Part shown: positions 25,171-33,418 of the stretch, in pieces
How the letters are laid out: each line of letters begins with the position of its first letter
How positions within the stretch are numbered: position 1 is the first letter of the stretch
NCBI GenBank assembly: GCA_030650995.1
Contig: JAUSCY010000072.1
Span: forward strand, 1 to 64,000
Source: Sheuella sp.
GTDB taxonomy: Bacteria; Pseudomonadota; Gammaproteobacteria; Burkholderiales; Burkholderiaceae_B
Direction of reading: 5' to 3'
Length of the DNA stretch: 64,000 bases
Program-made: the position numbers and the translations under genes
Notes under the pieces: generated by a model
Seen by the model: the letters and a program-made list of their open reading frames with translations, nothing else
Told to the model about the DNA's origin: nothing
Databases searched by the model: none

Positions 25171-27317
25171 GCAAGATATCTCCACCATCCATCAACCCCG
25201 ATATTGTTCAAAATCCAACGCTAGCCCAATGGATCAGTGTAGATTCAGACGGAATGATATTGCTGCGCGCAGGTAAAGTTGAATTAGGTCAGGGAATCGG
25301 TGTTGTGCAAATGCAGGTCGTCGCTGAAGAGCTCGACGTTGCCATCGCGTCAATTCGCATGATTGCAGGTCACACAGACGTATCAGTCGATCAGGGCTAT
25401 ACCTCGGGAAGCAATTCTGTTCAGATAGGCGCAATGGCTTTACGTCAGGTATGCGCGCAGATTCGCCAATTATTTCTGGATGCAGCATCGAGTTTTTTTC
25501 AAACGCCTGTTGATCGTATCGAACTAAGCAATGGGATTTTCAGTACACCGCACTCAGACAAGCGGATCAGTTACCTTGATCTCGCACCTAAAGTCGATCT
25601 GAACATTCCTGCTACGGGACGCATAACGCCCAAAAATAAATCAGATTATCGAATTTCCGGCGCGAGTATCAAACGTCCGGATTTGCAAAGAAAACTATTT
25701 GGCGCAGGCTTTATCCATGACATTGAAATTGAGGGAATGCTTCATGCAAGAATAGTACGTCCGCCTGCTTACTCGGCAACGTTGCTGAATATAGATGCGG
25801 ACACCCGCACACAGATACAGGCAATGCCTGGAGTACGACTCGTTCTGGTATCGGGTCGCTTTATTGGCGTTTGCGCAGTACGCGAGGAACAGGCAATTGC
25901 TGCGGCGAATGCTTTACGTCAAAAGATACAGTGGGACGTACCTGAAAACTTGCCACCAGAACAGCCTGGTCAAGACTGGCTGCGTGCCATGCAGTCTGAA
26001 GCGAGCGTGGTGGATATCGGACAGGAACATGCAGAGCCGCTGGCTCAGGAACTTCAGGTCAATTATTCAAAACCATTTATTTCACACGCCTCGATCGGTC
26101 CGTCTTGCGCGCTCGCACAATGGGAAGGTACACACCTGACAGTCTGGACCCATGGCCAGGGTAGCTTTCCGATGCGCAGGGAGCTGGCAAACTTATTCAA
26201 TATCGAACTGCAAGGCATCACGGTTATACACGCTGACGGCGCGGGTTGCTATGGTCATAATGGTGCAGATGATGCCGCCTTTGATGCGGCAATGCTTGCG
26301 CAGGCAGCGGGTCGGCCCGTCAGGCTGCAATGGTCTAGAGAGGATGAGTTCAACTGGTCTCCTCACGGTTCAGCCATGTCCATCCAGATTGATGCAGGCA
26401 TAAGCCACGCTGGAAAAATCGTCAAATGGGACTTTCAGATCTGGAGTAACACCCACGTTCAACGTCCCGGCATGGCACCAGGACTGAGGTGTCTGGCTGG
26501 CTTGCACAGAGATCCTGCTGCAATCGAGTTACCTTATGCAGATTTTCCTTTAAATGCTGGAGGGGGTGGTCAGAGAAATGCCGTCCCGCTCTATGACCTG
26601 CCCAACCGGCAAATTAATTACCATTTGATTACCCAGGCCAACTTGCGCAGCTCTGCCTTACGCGCGCTGGGCGCCTATGCCAATGTGTTTGCCATCGAAT
26701 CATGTATGGATGAGCTCGCACGGCTTGCTGAGCTGGATCCGATCCAGTTCCGTTTGAATCACCTCTCTGACATACGTGCGCGCGCGGTGCTGGAAAGCGT
26801 TGCGAGACAGTCTGGCTGGCATCAAAAAATAACAACCGCTGTTCGTCCTGACGCCAGCATTGGATATGGCATTGGCTTTGCCCGCTACAAAAATACGGGA
26901 GCCTATTGCGCCGTTGTGGTGCAAATAGAAGTCACGGACCGAATTGTGCTTGATAAAATCTGGGTGGCCGTTGATGCAGGGGAAATCATTGCCCCCGATG
27001 GTCTGATCAACCAGGTCGAAGGTGGCGTGTTGCAGGCTGCCAGCTGGACGCTAAAAGAAGCCTTGCACTGGGATAAAACGCACATCACGACACACGGCTG
27101 GGATGATTATCCTATTTTGCGTTTTGATGAGACTCCATCTCTTCTTTCTGTCCAGTACGTCGATCACTCTGATCAGCCACCTCTGGGTGTAGGTGAATGT
27201 GCGGCAGGCCCAACTGCCGCTGCAATCGCAAATGCCTTGGATCATGCAATCGGCATCAGAATGCGGGATCTGCCGCTCACGCCAGAACGACTTGCCCAGG
27301 CAGTCATGCAGGCATAA
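25167..27317 (+). CDS. Molybdopterin-binding subunit of molybdenum hydroxylase (IorB-like)
   Basis: I place the start at GTG 25167, overlapping the small subunit stop, rather than the ORF-track ATG at 25092 inside that gene; this gives 716 residues. The protein shows GKVELGQGIGVVQMQ near residue 40, a Moco-binding region GAGCYGHNGADDAAFD near residue 375, RALGAYANVFAIES, and the catalytic glutamate in PLGVGECAAGPT near the C-terminus. No Tat signal or cytochrome domain is visible, so it is probably cytoplasmic and passes electrons to an unknown acceptor. Such enzymes hydroxylate N-heteroaromatic rings or oxidise aldehydes. Confidence 0.92.
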   Translation: MSKISPPSINPDIVQNPTLAQWISVDSDGMILLRAGKVELGQGIGVVQMQVVAEELDVAIASIRMIAGHTDVSVDQGYTSGSNSVQIGAMALRQVCAQIRQLFLDAASSFFQTPVDRIELSNGIFSTPHSDKRISYLDLAPKVDLNIPATGRITPKNKSDYRISGASIKRPDLQRKLFGAGFIHDIEIEGMLHARIVRPPAYSATLLNIDADTRTQIQAMPGVRLVLVSGRFIGVCAVREEQAIAAANALRQKIQWDVPENLPPEQPGQDWLRAMQSEASVVDIGQEHAEPLAQELQVNYSKPFISHASIGPSCALAQWEGTHLTVWTHGQGSFPMRRELANLFNIELQGITVIHADGAGCYGHNGADDAAFDAAMLAQAAGRPVRLQWSREDEFNWSPHGSAMSIQIDAGISHAGKIVKWDFQIWSNTHVQRPGMAPGLRCLAGLHRDPAAIELPYADFPLNAGGGGQRNAVPLYDLPNRQINYHLITQANLRSSALRALGAYANVFAIESCMDELARLAELDPIQFRLNHLSDIRARAVLESVARQSGWHQKITTAVRPDASIGYGIGFARYKNTGAYCAVVVQIEVTDRIVLDKIWVAVDAGEIIAPDGLINQVEGGVLQAASWTLKEALHWDKTHITTHGWDDYPILRFDETPSLLSVQYVDHSDQPPLGVGECAAGPTAAAIANALDHAIGIRMRDLPLTPERLAQAVMQA

Positions 27318-27344
27318 CATACGCCCTGAACAGCTTCCAACAAT

Positions 27345-27938
27345 ATGACTAACGAGACAAACATGACTGCAAAAGACAAACGTTTTCCACAAATCACCAT
27401 TGAGACCGTAGCCCCCCAGTCGCGCGGTCTGGCCCAGGAGATTCTGGATATTTCGAGCATTGGCCTTGGTGGCCCCTACAACGTGATGTTGCGCAGCCCT
27501 GAGTTCGCCGCCCGCATGAAACACCTGCTGGATTACCTCCGGTTTGGCTCATCACTGTCTACTCGCTTAAATGAATTTGCGATTCTGATTCAAGCTCGTT
27601 TATGGACCTCCCAAGTCGAGTGGTTCGCGCATTATCCCATCGCGCTCAAAGCGGGCTTGCCTGCATCAGTCGCCGATGATTTAAAGGCCAATATCCGCCC
27701 GCGTAATATGCAACCCGATGAAGAGGTTGTTTATGACGTGTGTATGACCTTAACCAAAAAGTACGAAATCAGTGATGAGTTATTCAATCACGCCAAGGCG
27801 GTGCTGGGCGAGCAACAGCTGGTCGATCTTGTCGCAGTCAGTGGTACTTATGTAACCGTTGCGATGCTATTGAGTCTGGGCAACGAGCCATCCCCTGCAG
27901 ACAAACCCCTGCCCTTTTCAGAAAAATCACGTCATTAA
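27345..27938 (+). CDS. Carboxymuconolactone decarboxylase-family protein
   Basis: This 197-residue helical protein fits the CMD/AhpD fold, with PYNVMLRSPEFAARMKHLLDY near residue 45 and EFAILIQARLWTSQVEWFAH near residue 80. The CxxC of AhpD-type peroxidases is absent (TSQVEW at that place), so a thiol peroxidase role is unlikely. The start could be this ATG or the one 18 bases later (MTAKDKR). It is the last gene of the GntR-linked operon, 27 bp after the hydroxylase. Its reaction here is unknown. Confidence 0.87.
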   Translation: MTNETNMTAKDKRFPQITIETVAPQSRGLAQEILDISSIGLGGPYNVMLRSPEFAARMKHLLDYLRFGSSLSTRLNEFAILIQARLWTSQVEWFAHYPIALKAGLPASVADDLKANIRPRNMQPDEEVVYDVCMTLTKKYEISDELFNHAKAVLGEQQLVDLVAVSGTYVTVAMLLSLGNEPSPADKPLPFSEKSRH

Positions 27939-27969
27939 CTTTTCGCTTATTTGCTGATTATTTTTCTGA

Positions 27970-29937
27970 TCATGCAGTGACATAGACATGTTCAGCAGGT
28001 AACCCGGATTGCTTACGCGCATAGACCTGCGCGTAAGCAGCCTCGATATGGCGCGTGATTAATTCAGTATCAAACAATGGCGCAGTCAGACGATTAGCAT
28101 GAAGTCTGGCCCGAATATCGCTCAGTCTTTCGCAATCATTGGCCAGTGCAATCGCAAGCGCCTCAAAGTCCTGCTGCGACTGCGTGACGAGTTCATCCAG
28201 ACCGACCGCGTTGAGCAAACTAGCTGCGACACGGCTTGAAAACCCTTCATCCATACAAGTCAGGACGGGTAAGCCCGCCCACAACGCATCACTAGCAGTG
28301 GTATGCGCGTTATAGGGCAAACAATCCAAAAACAAATCTGCCGCGCGATGACGCGCCAAATGATCTGCCAGCGGAAGGTGTGCTGCAAAAACCAGTCTTG
28401 CCGGATCGATACCTCGACGTACAGATTCTTTCCGCAAGTTGGATTGAGCCAGTTCGTCTCCACCTATCAGCCACATTACGCTATGCGGAACGGCGTCCAG
28501 GATGCGCATCCAGCCGTCAAAGGTAGCCGGTAAAATTTTGAAGCGGTTATTAAAACAGCAAAAAACAAAACTTGATTCCGGCAATCCTAGTTCCTGGCGG
28601 GAAAATTGTTTTTCCGAAATCTCGCGCTTACGATCATTGGCCTGATAACTGTTCGGCAAATAAATGACTTTTTCTGTATAAAACTTCTGACTGTGTTGAG
28701 GTATAAGCGTCGAGTCCGCGACAATGTAATCCATGAAGGGTGCGCCCATGGTGCCTGGATATCCCAGATAGTTAATCTGCACGGGAGCAACACCTGAAGC
28801 AAACAAGCCCGGACGACATCCTTTGGTCAGACCACTCAGATCTACAGCGATATCGAGCTCACATTTTCTGGCGAGCGCGACAACTTGCGAATCAGAATCC
28901 AGACGTACGTCATGAAAGTGCTCGAATGCGAGTTCGAGTCTTTTGCGCATGGGATCCTGCGTATCGGGTCCACTAGAAAAAGCATGGAGTTCATAGCGGG
29001 TGCGATCGTGTGTTTCAAATACTCCCGCGATCAGATGTGCAACAGGATGACTCCAAAAGTCTGCTGAAAAATAACCAATCCGAATCCTGTCGTGTGATTT
29101 TTTTTTCGGAAAGGATTTGACCGCAGATAAGCCAGGATACTTATCTTGAATCCATATCCGAGCAGTTTGTTGCTGCAACGCAGCATCTGAAGTCAAGGCA
29201 AGTAAAGGAAATGGCGGACAAACTTTTTTGCCTTGTTTGATCTGTGTCCTGAGAGCATCCAGCTCCTGATCAAAGTCACTCCAGTCGCACACGTGCATTT
29301 TCAGGTTTAAACGCGTGCCAGGCAAATACGGAATAACGTTCTTGTAGCGAAGTGCTAAGTCGTAGCTATCAATCGCCTGAGCAAATTTTTTACACTCAGC
29401 CAGAACATGACCGCGATTATGATGCGCATCGGCATAGTCAGGTGCAATCGCTATGGCCTGATCGTAGCCCGCAATCGCCTCGTCCCACCGGCCCATCGCT
29501 TTAAAGGCGTTGGCACGGTTGTAATGCGCACCTGCATAGCGCGGTGACAGTGTGAGCGCCCGATCGTAGCTGGTCAGCGCAGCATCCCAGCGTCCTGCTG
29601 TTTGCAGCAGATCACCCCGGTTGTTATGTGCTTCGGGGTAGTTGGGATCAATGGCGATGGCTTTGTTGTATTGAACCAGTGCCTCGTCGAGGCGGTGCAA
29701 GTCCTGCAGCACATTGCCATAATTGTTGCGAACACGCGCCTCGTAAGGATCAATCGCAATCGCTCGTGCGAGCAACGTCGCAGCGCGCTCGAGTTTGCCT
29801 GACTGATACGCGAGCACCCCAAGCATATGTAAAGCATCAAAATGCTTGGGGTGTTTTTTTAAAACGCTTTCATACAGCGCTCTTGCTTCGTCGAAGCGTC
29901 CATGCTGATGGAGCGCTAAAGCTTCCTGAAACTTCAT
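27970..29937 (-). CDS. TPR protein with O-GlcNAc transferase-like (GT41) catalytic region
   Basis: The 655-residue protein has about six tetratricopeptide repeats over residues 1-210 (for example GRFDEARALYESVLKKHPKH and GRWDEAIAGYDQAIAIAPDY). A GT41/SPINDLY-type glycosyltransferase region follows: GYFSADFWSHPVAHLI near residue 290, INYLGYPGTMGAPFMDYIVAD near residue 390 and SFVFCCFNNRFKI near residue 460. Proteins of this type transfer a sugar, probably from a UDP-sugar, to protein or other acceptors in the cytoplasm. It is convergent with the catabolic operon. The acceptor is unknown. Confidence 0.9.
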   Translation of the reverse strand: MKFQEALALHQHGRFDEARALYESVLKKHPKHFDALHMLGVLAYQSGKLERAATLLARAIAIDPYEARVRNNYGNVLQDLHRLDEALVQYNKAIAIDPNYPEAHNNRGDLLQTAGRWDAALTSYDRALTLSPRYAGAHYNRANAFKAMGRWDEAIAGYDQAIAIAPDYADAHHNRGHVLAECKKFAQAIDSYDLALRYKNVIPYLPGTRLNLKMHVCDWSDFDQELDALRTQIKQGKKVCPPFPLLALTSDAALQQQTARIWIQDKYPGLSAVKSFPKKKSHDRIRIGYFSADFWSHPVAHLIAGVFETHDRTRYELHAFSSGPDTQDPMRKRLELAFEHFHDVRLDSDSQVVALARKCELDIAVDLSGLTKGCRPGLFASGVAPVQINYLGYPGTMGAPFMDYIVADSTLIPQHSQKFYTEKVIYLPNSYQANDRKREISEKQFSRQELGLPESSFVFCCFNNRFKILPATFDGWMRILDAVPHSVMWLIGGDELAQSNLRKESVRRGIDPARLVFAAHLPLADHLARHRAADLFLDCLPYNAHTTASDALWAGLPVLTCMDEGFSSRVAASLLNAVGLDELVTQSQQDFEALAIALANDCERLSDIRARLHANRLTAPLFDTELITRHIEAAYAQVYARKQSGLPAEHVYVTA

Positions 29938-29946
29938 TGCCAGAAA

Positions 29947-30093
29947 TTAACGATCTTTGGCTTTAAGTTTGGTGTAGACAGTATTCACAATCGTCGCGCG
30001 AATAGGTTCGATACCAGAAGCTGGTTTAACTGTCGAAGTGTCTTTTTTAGGCTTTTTTGCCTCTTTACTGGACTTCTGTTGACCTTTGGCCAT
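29947..30093 (-). CDS. Small basic protein of 48 residues
   Basis: Too short for the ORF track. The translation begins MAKGQQKSSKEAKKPKK and ends TVYTKLKAKDR, with strong positive charge and no membrane segment. A GGGAG Shine-Dalgarno lies just upstream of the ATG. It ends nine bases before the start of the TPR/GT41 gene on the same strand and is divergent from arfB. Small Lys-rich proteins like this recur in Burkholderiales as uncharacterised proteins; nucleic-acid or ribosome binding would be a guess. Confidence 0.65.
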   Translation of the reverse strand: MAKGQQKSSKEAKKPKKDTSTVKPASGIEPIRATIVNTVYTKLKAKDR

Positions 30094-30151
30094 GATTTAC
30101 TCCCGTGATTCAACGATAATTGAGTGTACAGTCCAATCGCAAAAATTCACA

Positions 30152-30556
30152 ATGCACGCTCCTCTTGTCATTCCAGAATCAGAAATTGAGGTCACGGCTG
30201 TCCGTGCCCAAGGTGCGGGGGGCCAAAATGTCAATAAAGTATCGAGCGCTGTGCATCTGCGCTTCAACATTCCCCGTTCATCTTTACCTGCTGATGTAAA
30301 AGTACGTCTGCTCGCGCTGAAAGACAGCCGCATCACACGTGATGGCTCTATTGTTCTCAAAGCACAGACTCATCGCAGCCAGGAAATGAATCGCACGGAA
30401 GCCTTCGCCAGACTGCATGAGCTTGTCAACAGCGTAGCGCGTCCCCCGAAGGTCAGATACGCAACTAAACCCACCTTTGGTTCCAAACAACGGCGCCTTG
30501 AAAGCAAGAGCAAACTCTCAGCAACCAAGGCGCTCAGAAGCCGGGCAATCGATTAA
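30152..30556 (+). CDS. arfB: Alternative ribosome-rescue factor B / peptidyl-tRNA hydrolase (YaeJ)
   Basis: The 134-residue protein releases peptides from stalled ribosomes. It has the GGQ motif in AQGAGGQNVNK near residue 25 and a basic C-terminal tail (KQRRLESKSKLSATKALRSR) that enters the mRNA channel. I use the ATG at 30152 (MHAPLVIPE) rather than the ORF-track start at 30086, which would overlap the divergent small gene and add 22 non-conserved residues. It is monocistronic, with a possible hairpin (CCGATCA/TGATCGG) at 30569-30591 after it. Confidence 0.93.
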   Translation: MHAPLVIPESEIEVTAVRAQGAGGQNVNKVSSAVHLRFNIPRSSLPADVKVRLLALKDSRITRDGSIVLKAQTHRSQEMNRTEAFARLHELVNSVARPPKVRYATKPTFGSKQRRLESKSKLSATKALRSRAID

Positions 30557-30610
30557 AAGCTTCGCTAGCCGATCAGCGTGCGTTTGATCGGTCGGGCAAG
30601 CGCAGCTCTA

Positions 30611-32257
30611 TCACTTAATCTGCGGACATTGCCATTTACCCGACGTAATGTCTAGCTTGCAGTTGTAGAGATTACCCTGGGAGCGAAAGATCGGCAGTGT
30701 AGGTGTCGGCGCAAAAAGTTTTTCCTCTGCAGCTGCGTTGACGATCACCGCCGCATCATCAGGCAGTAAGTGGCGCTGCGCAACCAGCAGATCGCTTGCC
30801 TGCCTGACGCGCATGACGTACTCGTTCAAACCCCCTGGATAACGTTCCTGCAGACTCAGTCGCGTATCCGTTGTCGTCGCACGCTCTCTGGCGGTCGTAG
30901 CAAAAGGTTTGTAGGATCCGGCCAACCGGCACACTGATTTCGATACCGGCGCATTCGGTCTGCCATGTGTACCAAGTGGTACTGAAACATCAGGCAGACG
31001 CACACCGCCCACAGGATTATCGTCCGCATCTGTCACGGGCACCATTACAACGGCATTGGGCAAATAGCGTGGAGCAGAAAAAACACTTTCGTTGTCACGA
31101 GGCTTACGTAAAGTCATCAGCGTGGTTGGAGCAGGCGCAACGCTGCTTGCGACCCACTGGTTCAAGGCAACAAGCTGCGCACGCAATGGTGCGGACCAAT
31201 CCAGCTGACCATGTGCAAATTCACAATCCTTATCTTGCTCACGCACATTCAGATGCGCCGCACCGGCGAGGTCATACATTCGCATATTGGGCAATATTGC
31301 CCGTTCTTTGCTTCCCTCTGCACCGGTGCGTGTCAGCGAAGCACGGCCCCCCATATAGTCAATGTTGTAATGCGTGACAAACAGTTTTGGCACAGGTTCT
31401 TTACGGGCACTGAGTTTCACAAACAGTTCGTCATAGGAAAAAGGTTCCTCATGCACGCCGCGGTGTTCAGGAACCGCTGGTCCGGGTGTGCTGCTGGCAA
31501 CCGAAGCGGGGCCAGTCCCGGAAGCCATCAGCGGCAATTGTCCTGCGGCACCTCCAACCAGATGGAATCCATTGATGACTTGCTTGCCACCAACAACATT
31601 AAATCCATTGAGCAAAAAACTTTTCAGAAATCGGGATGTCTGGGAATACCCCACAGCATATGTTCTGCGTACCGCGCCGGCCAGAGGGTTTTGCTTGGAT
31701 GTGTCATCCGTCAGATAGCGCGCCATGTCACGCACAGCTGCGAAACCCACGGCCTCGACAAATCGTGTACTTCCTTTTTCATCAACAAAAGTGGGAAGTT
31801 CAATGCCTTGTCCAAGCTCCCATTGCACAGCGGCGACCATAAAACCCTGTTCCTCGAGAAATCCGATACCCGCATCCAGGGAACCAATCATCAGCGGACG
31901 CGCGCGCGGACTGTTGTAAAAAGCATGGCTGATAGGCAATCCGCGGTTGGGCACATCGATCAGCAGTCCGCCATGACTACGCTTAGGGTCCTCAGGTGTA
32001 ATCAAGACAAAACGCGTTTTGTATTGCACACGGCCGTTTTTCAGGCGGGCTGCTTTTTCAAGATCGGGGATTTTTTCAGTCGGATCCAGCTCCCCCACCG
32101 CCTCCCCCTCAAGACGCACGTATGGGATGGATTTATAAGAGCCAATCGGCGTTGTACTGGATACTGTCAGTGCAGTGATTTCAGAGTGAGCGACCGGTGC
32201 AGTACATGCAAGCACCGCAGTCAGGCAGACCGTCGATAAGTGTTTTTTTGATTGCAT
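30611..32257 (-). CDS. Exported alpha/beta hydrolase-domain protein (Abhydrolase_10 type)
   Basis: The 548-residue protein has a signal peptide (MQSKKHLSTVCLTAVLACTAPVAHS) and resembles the large secreted hydrolases annotated only as alpha/beta hydrolase domain proteins. Visible segments are VAVQWELGQGIELP, AVGYSQTSRFLKSFLLNG (the likely nucleophile elbow GYSQTS near residue 203) and AGAAHLNVREQDKDCEF with a candidate catalytic His. The substrate is unknown. It stands alone, convergent with arfB. Confidence 0.82.
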   Translation of the reverse strand: MQSKKHLSTVCLTAVLACTAPVAHSEITALTVSSTTPIGSYKSIPYVRLEGEAVGELDPTEKIPDLEKAARLKNGRVQYKTRFVLITPEDPKRSHGGLLIDVPNRGLPISHAFYNSPRARPLMIGSLDAGIGFLEEQGFMVAAVQWELGQGIELPTFVDEKGSTRFVEAVGFAAVRDMARYLTDDTSKQNPLAGAVRRTYAVGYSQTSRFLKSFLLNGFNVVGGKQVINGFHLVGGAAGQLPLMASGTGPASVASSTPGPAVPEHRGVHEEPFSYDELFVKLSARKEPVPKLFVTHYNIDYMGGRASLTRTGAEGSKERAILPNMRMYDLAGAAHLNVREQDKDCEFAHGQLDWSAPLRAQLVALNQWVASSVAPAPTTLMTLRKPRDNESVFSAPRYLPNAVVMVPVTDADDNPVGGVRLPDVSVPLGTHGRPNAPVSKSVCRLAGSYKPFATTARERATTTDTRLSLQERYPGGLNEYVMRVRQASDLLVAQRHLLPDDAAVIVNAAAEEKLFAPTPTLPIFRSQGNLYNCKLDITSGKWQCPQIK

Positions 32258-32336
32258 TAAGTTAAGTGACCCTAACAGCCCTGCACATGTGCGATGAGCT
32301 TTATTATTAATCGAAGCTTTTTAATCAGCAATCAAC

Positions 32337-32675
32337 TCAGTTTGAAACGCAGCTTTTGCCAGAAGAGTAGTAACCACTCGGGCAACTCCCTCCACCATTG
32401 AAAAATGCATGGCAACTGTTAGACGAAGACGCTACGCAAGAGTTTCCTGAACTGTAGTACCCGCTTGGACAACTGCCGCCCCCGGGATTTGCAAAAGCAT
32501 ACAGCGAAGAGGAGCCTGAAGGCACGCACGAGTTTCCTGAAGAATAAAAACCACTCGGACAGCTTCCACCAGCAGGGTTGGCATAGCCCGAGGCATGCGG
32601 CAACGGGTTACGACAGGCAGCGCTGGCACTCACAACCAACGCAAAAAACATCAATAACGCAGTAACTATTCTCAT
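32337..32675 (-). CDS. Small secreted Cys/Ser/Gly repeat protein
   Basis: The 112-residue product has a signal peptide ending near ASAAC. It then carries three copies of a roughly 29-residue unit built on GGSCPSGYYSSGNSCV, the last unit shortened. The paired cysteines in C-PSGYYSSGNS-C could form small disulfide loops in the periplasm or outside the cell. Similar CPSGY repeats occur in uncharacterised secreted proteins of other Proteobacteria. No neighbour suggests a role. Confidence 0.78.
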   Translation of the reverse strand: MRIVTALLMFFALVVSASAACRNPLPHASGYANPAGGSCPSGFYSSGNSCVPSGSSSLYAFANPGGGSCPSGYYSSGNSCVASSSNSCHAFFNGGGSCPSGYYSSGKSCVSN

Positions 32676-32753
32676 TATTTCCTCACAAATTAATTTTTTT
32701 TACTGATTGCTGCACTACATTACTGCAAACAACTCATTAACTCCAGACACACG

Positions 32754-33398
32754 ATGCCAATGCCAACTGAAACGCTTCATATTCCTCTGTTTCCTCTTGG
32801 TGCGACGTTATATCCCGAAGGTGTGATTGCCTTGAAAATTTTCGAGGTACGCTATCTTGATATGACCAAAACCTGCTTACGACAGGCCTCGCCATTTGGA
32901 GTAGTGACGCTCGACCATGGCTCTGAAGTGAGAGTCGCCGGGCAAGATATAGATTTCCATGCGACAGGCACACTTGCCACCATCATTCATTTTGATGCAG
33001 TGCAACCAAACCTGTTCATGATCCGCGCGCAAGGTGGCAGGCGCTTTCGAATCCTTCAGCGAGAATTAGCCAGCAATGGCTTATGGTGGGCACAGGTCGA
33101 ACCGATAGGTCCGGATGAGGAGATAGAAATACCGTCCGAGCTGCAACCGACAGCGAAAGCGCTGAGAAAAATCATCGAAAATATCAATCAGCAAGAAATC
33201 CCAGAGGATCAGCAGCCCTTTTTAAAACCTTATCGCCTCAATGATTGTGCCTGGGTTGCCAACCGGTGTGCTGAGCTTCTTGACCTGCCGGCTGCCCAGA
33301 AGCAGCACTTGCTAACCATGGAAAACCCACGTTTACGACTGGATATGATTCAGGATATTCTGGAAGATATGGGTTTATTCAAAAACGAATCAGATTAA
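32754..33398 (+). CDS. LON substrate-binding-domain protein
   Basis: The 214-residue protein is a stand-alone LON N-terminal (PUA-like) domain: HIPLFPLGATLYPEG at the N-terminus, LKIFEVRYLDM near residue 27 and GRRFRILQRE near residue 95. It lacks the ATPase and protease domains of Lon, as is normal for this family. Its function is uncertain; it may bind misfolded peptides. It is 20 bp upstream of a Bug gene on the same strand, which may be chance. Confidence 0.88.
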   Translation: MPMPTETLHIPLFPLGATLYPEGVIALKIFEVRYLDMTKTCLRQASPFGVVTLDHGSEVRVAGQDIDFHATGTLATIIHFDAVQPNLFMIRAQGGRRFRILQRELASNGLWWAQVEPIGPDEEIEIPSELQPTAKALRKIIENINQQEIPEDQQPFLKPYRLNDCAWVANRCAELLDLPAAQKQHLLTMENPRLRLDMIQDILEDMGLFKNESD

Positions 33399-33418
33399 AA
33401 ATACGAGACATTATCTTC

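Noticed and set aside
30086-30151. Upstream start for arfB
   Set aside because: The added 22 residues are not like the family and would overlap the divergent small gene's leader; the ATG at 30152 gives the normal length.
30569-30591. Hairpin CCGATCA/TGATCGG between arfB and the convergent hydrolase
   Set aside because: Possible bidirectional terminator, but it has no T-run on either side, so I did not list it separately.
31211-32239. 342-residue plus-strand reading frame
   Set aside because: It lies entirely antisense to the well-supported exported hydrolase (30611-32257) and its translation has no recognisable domain.
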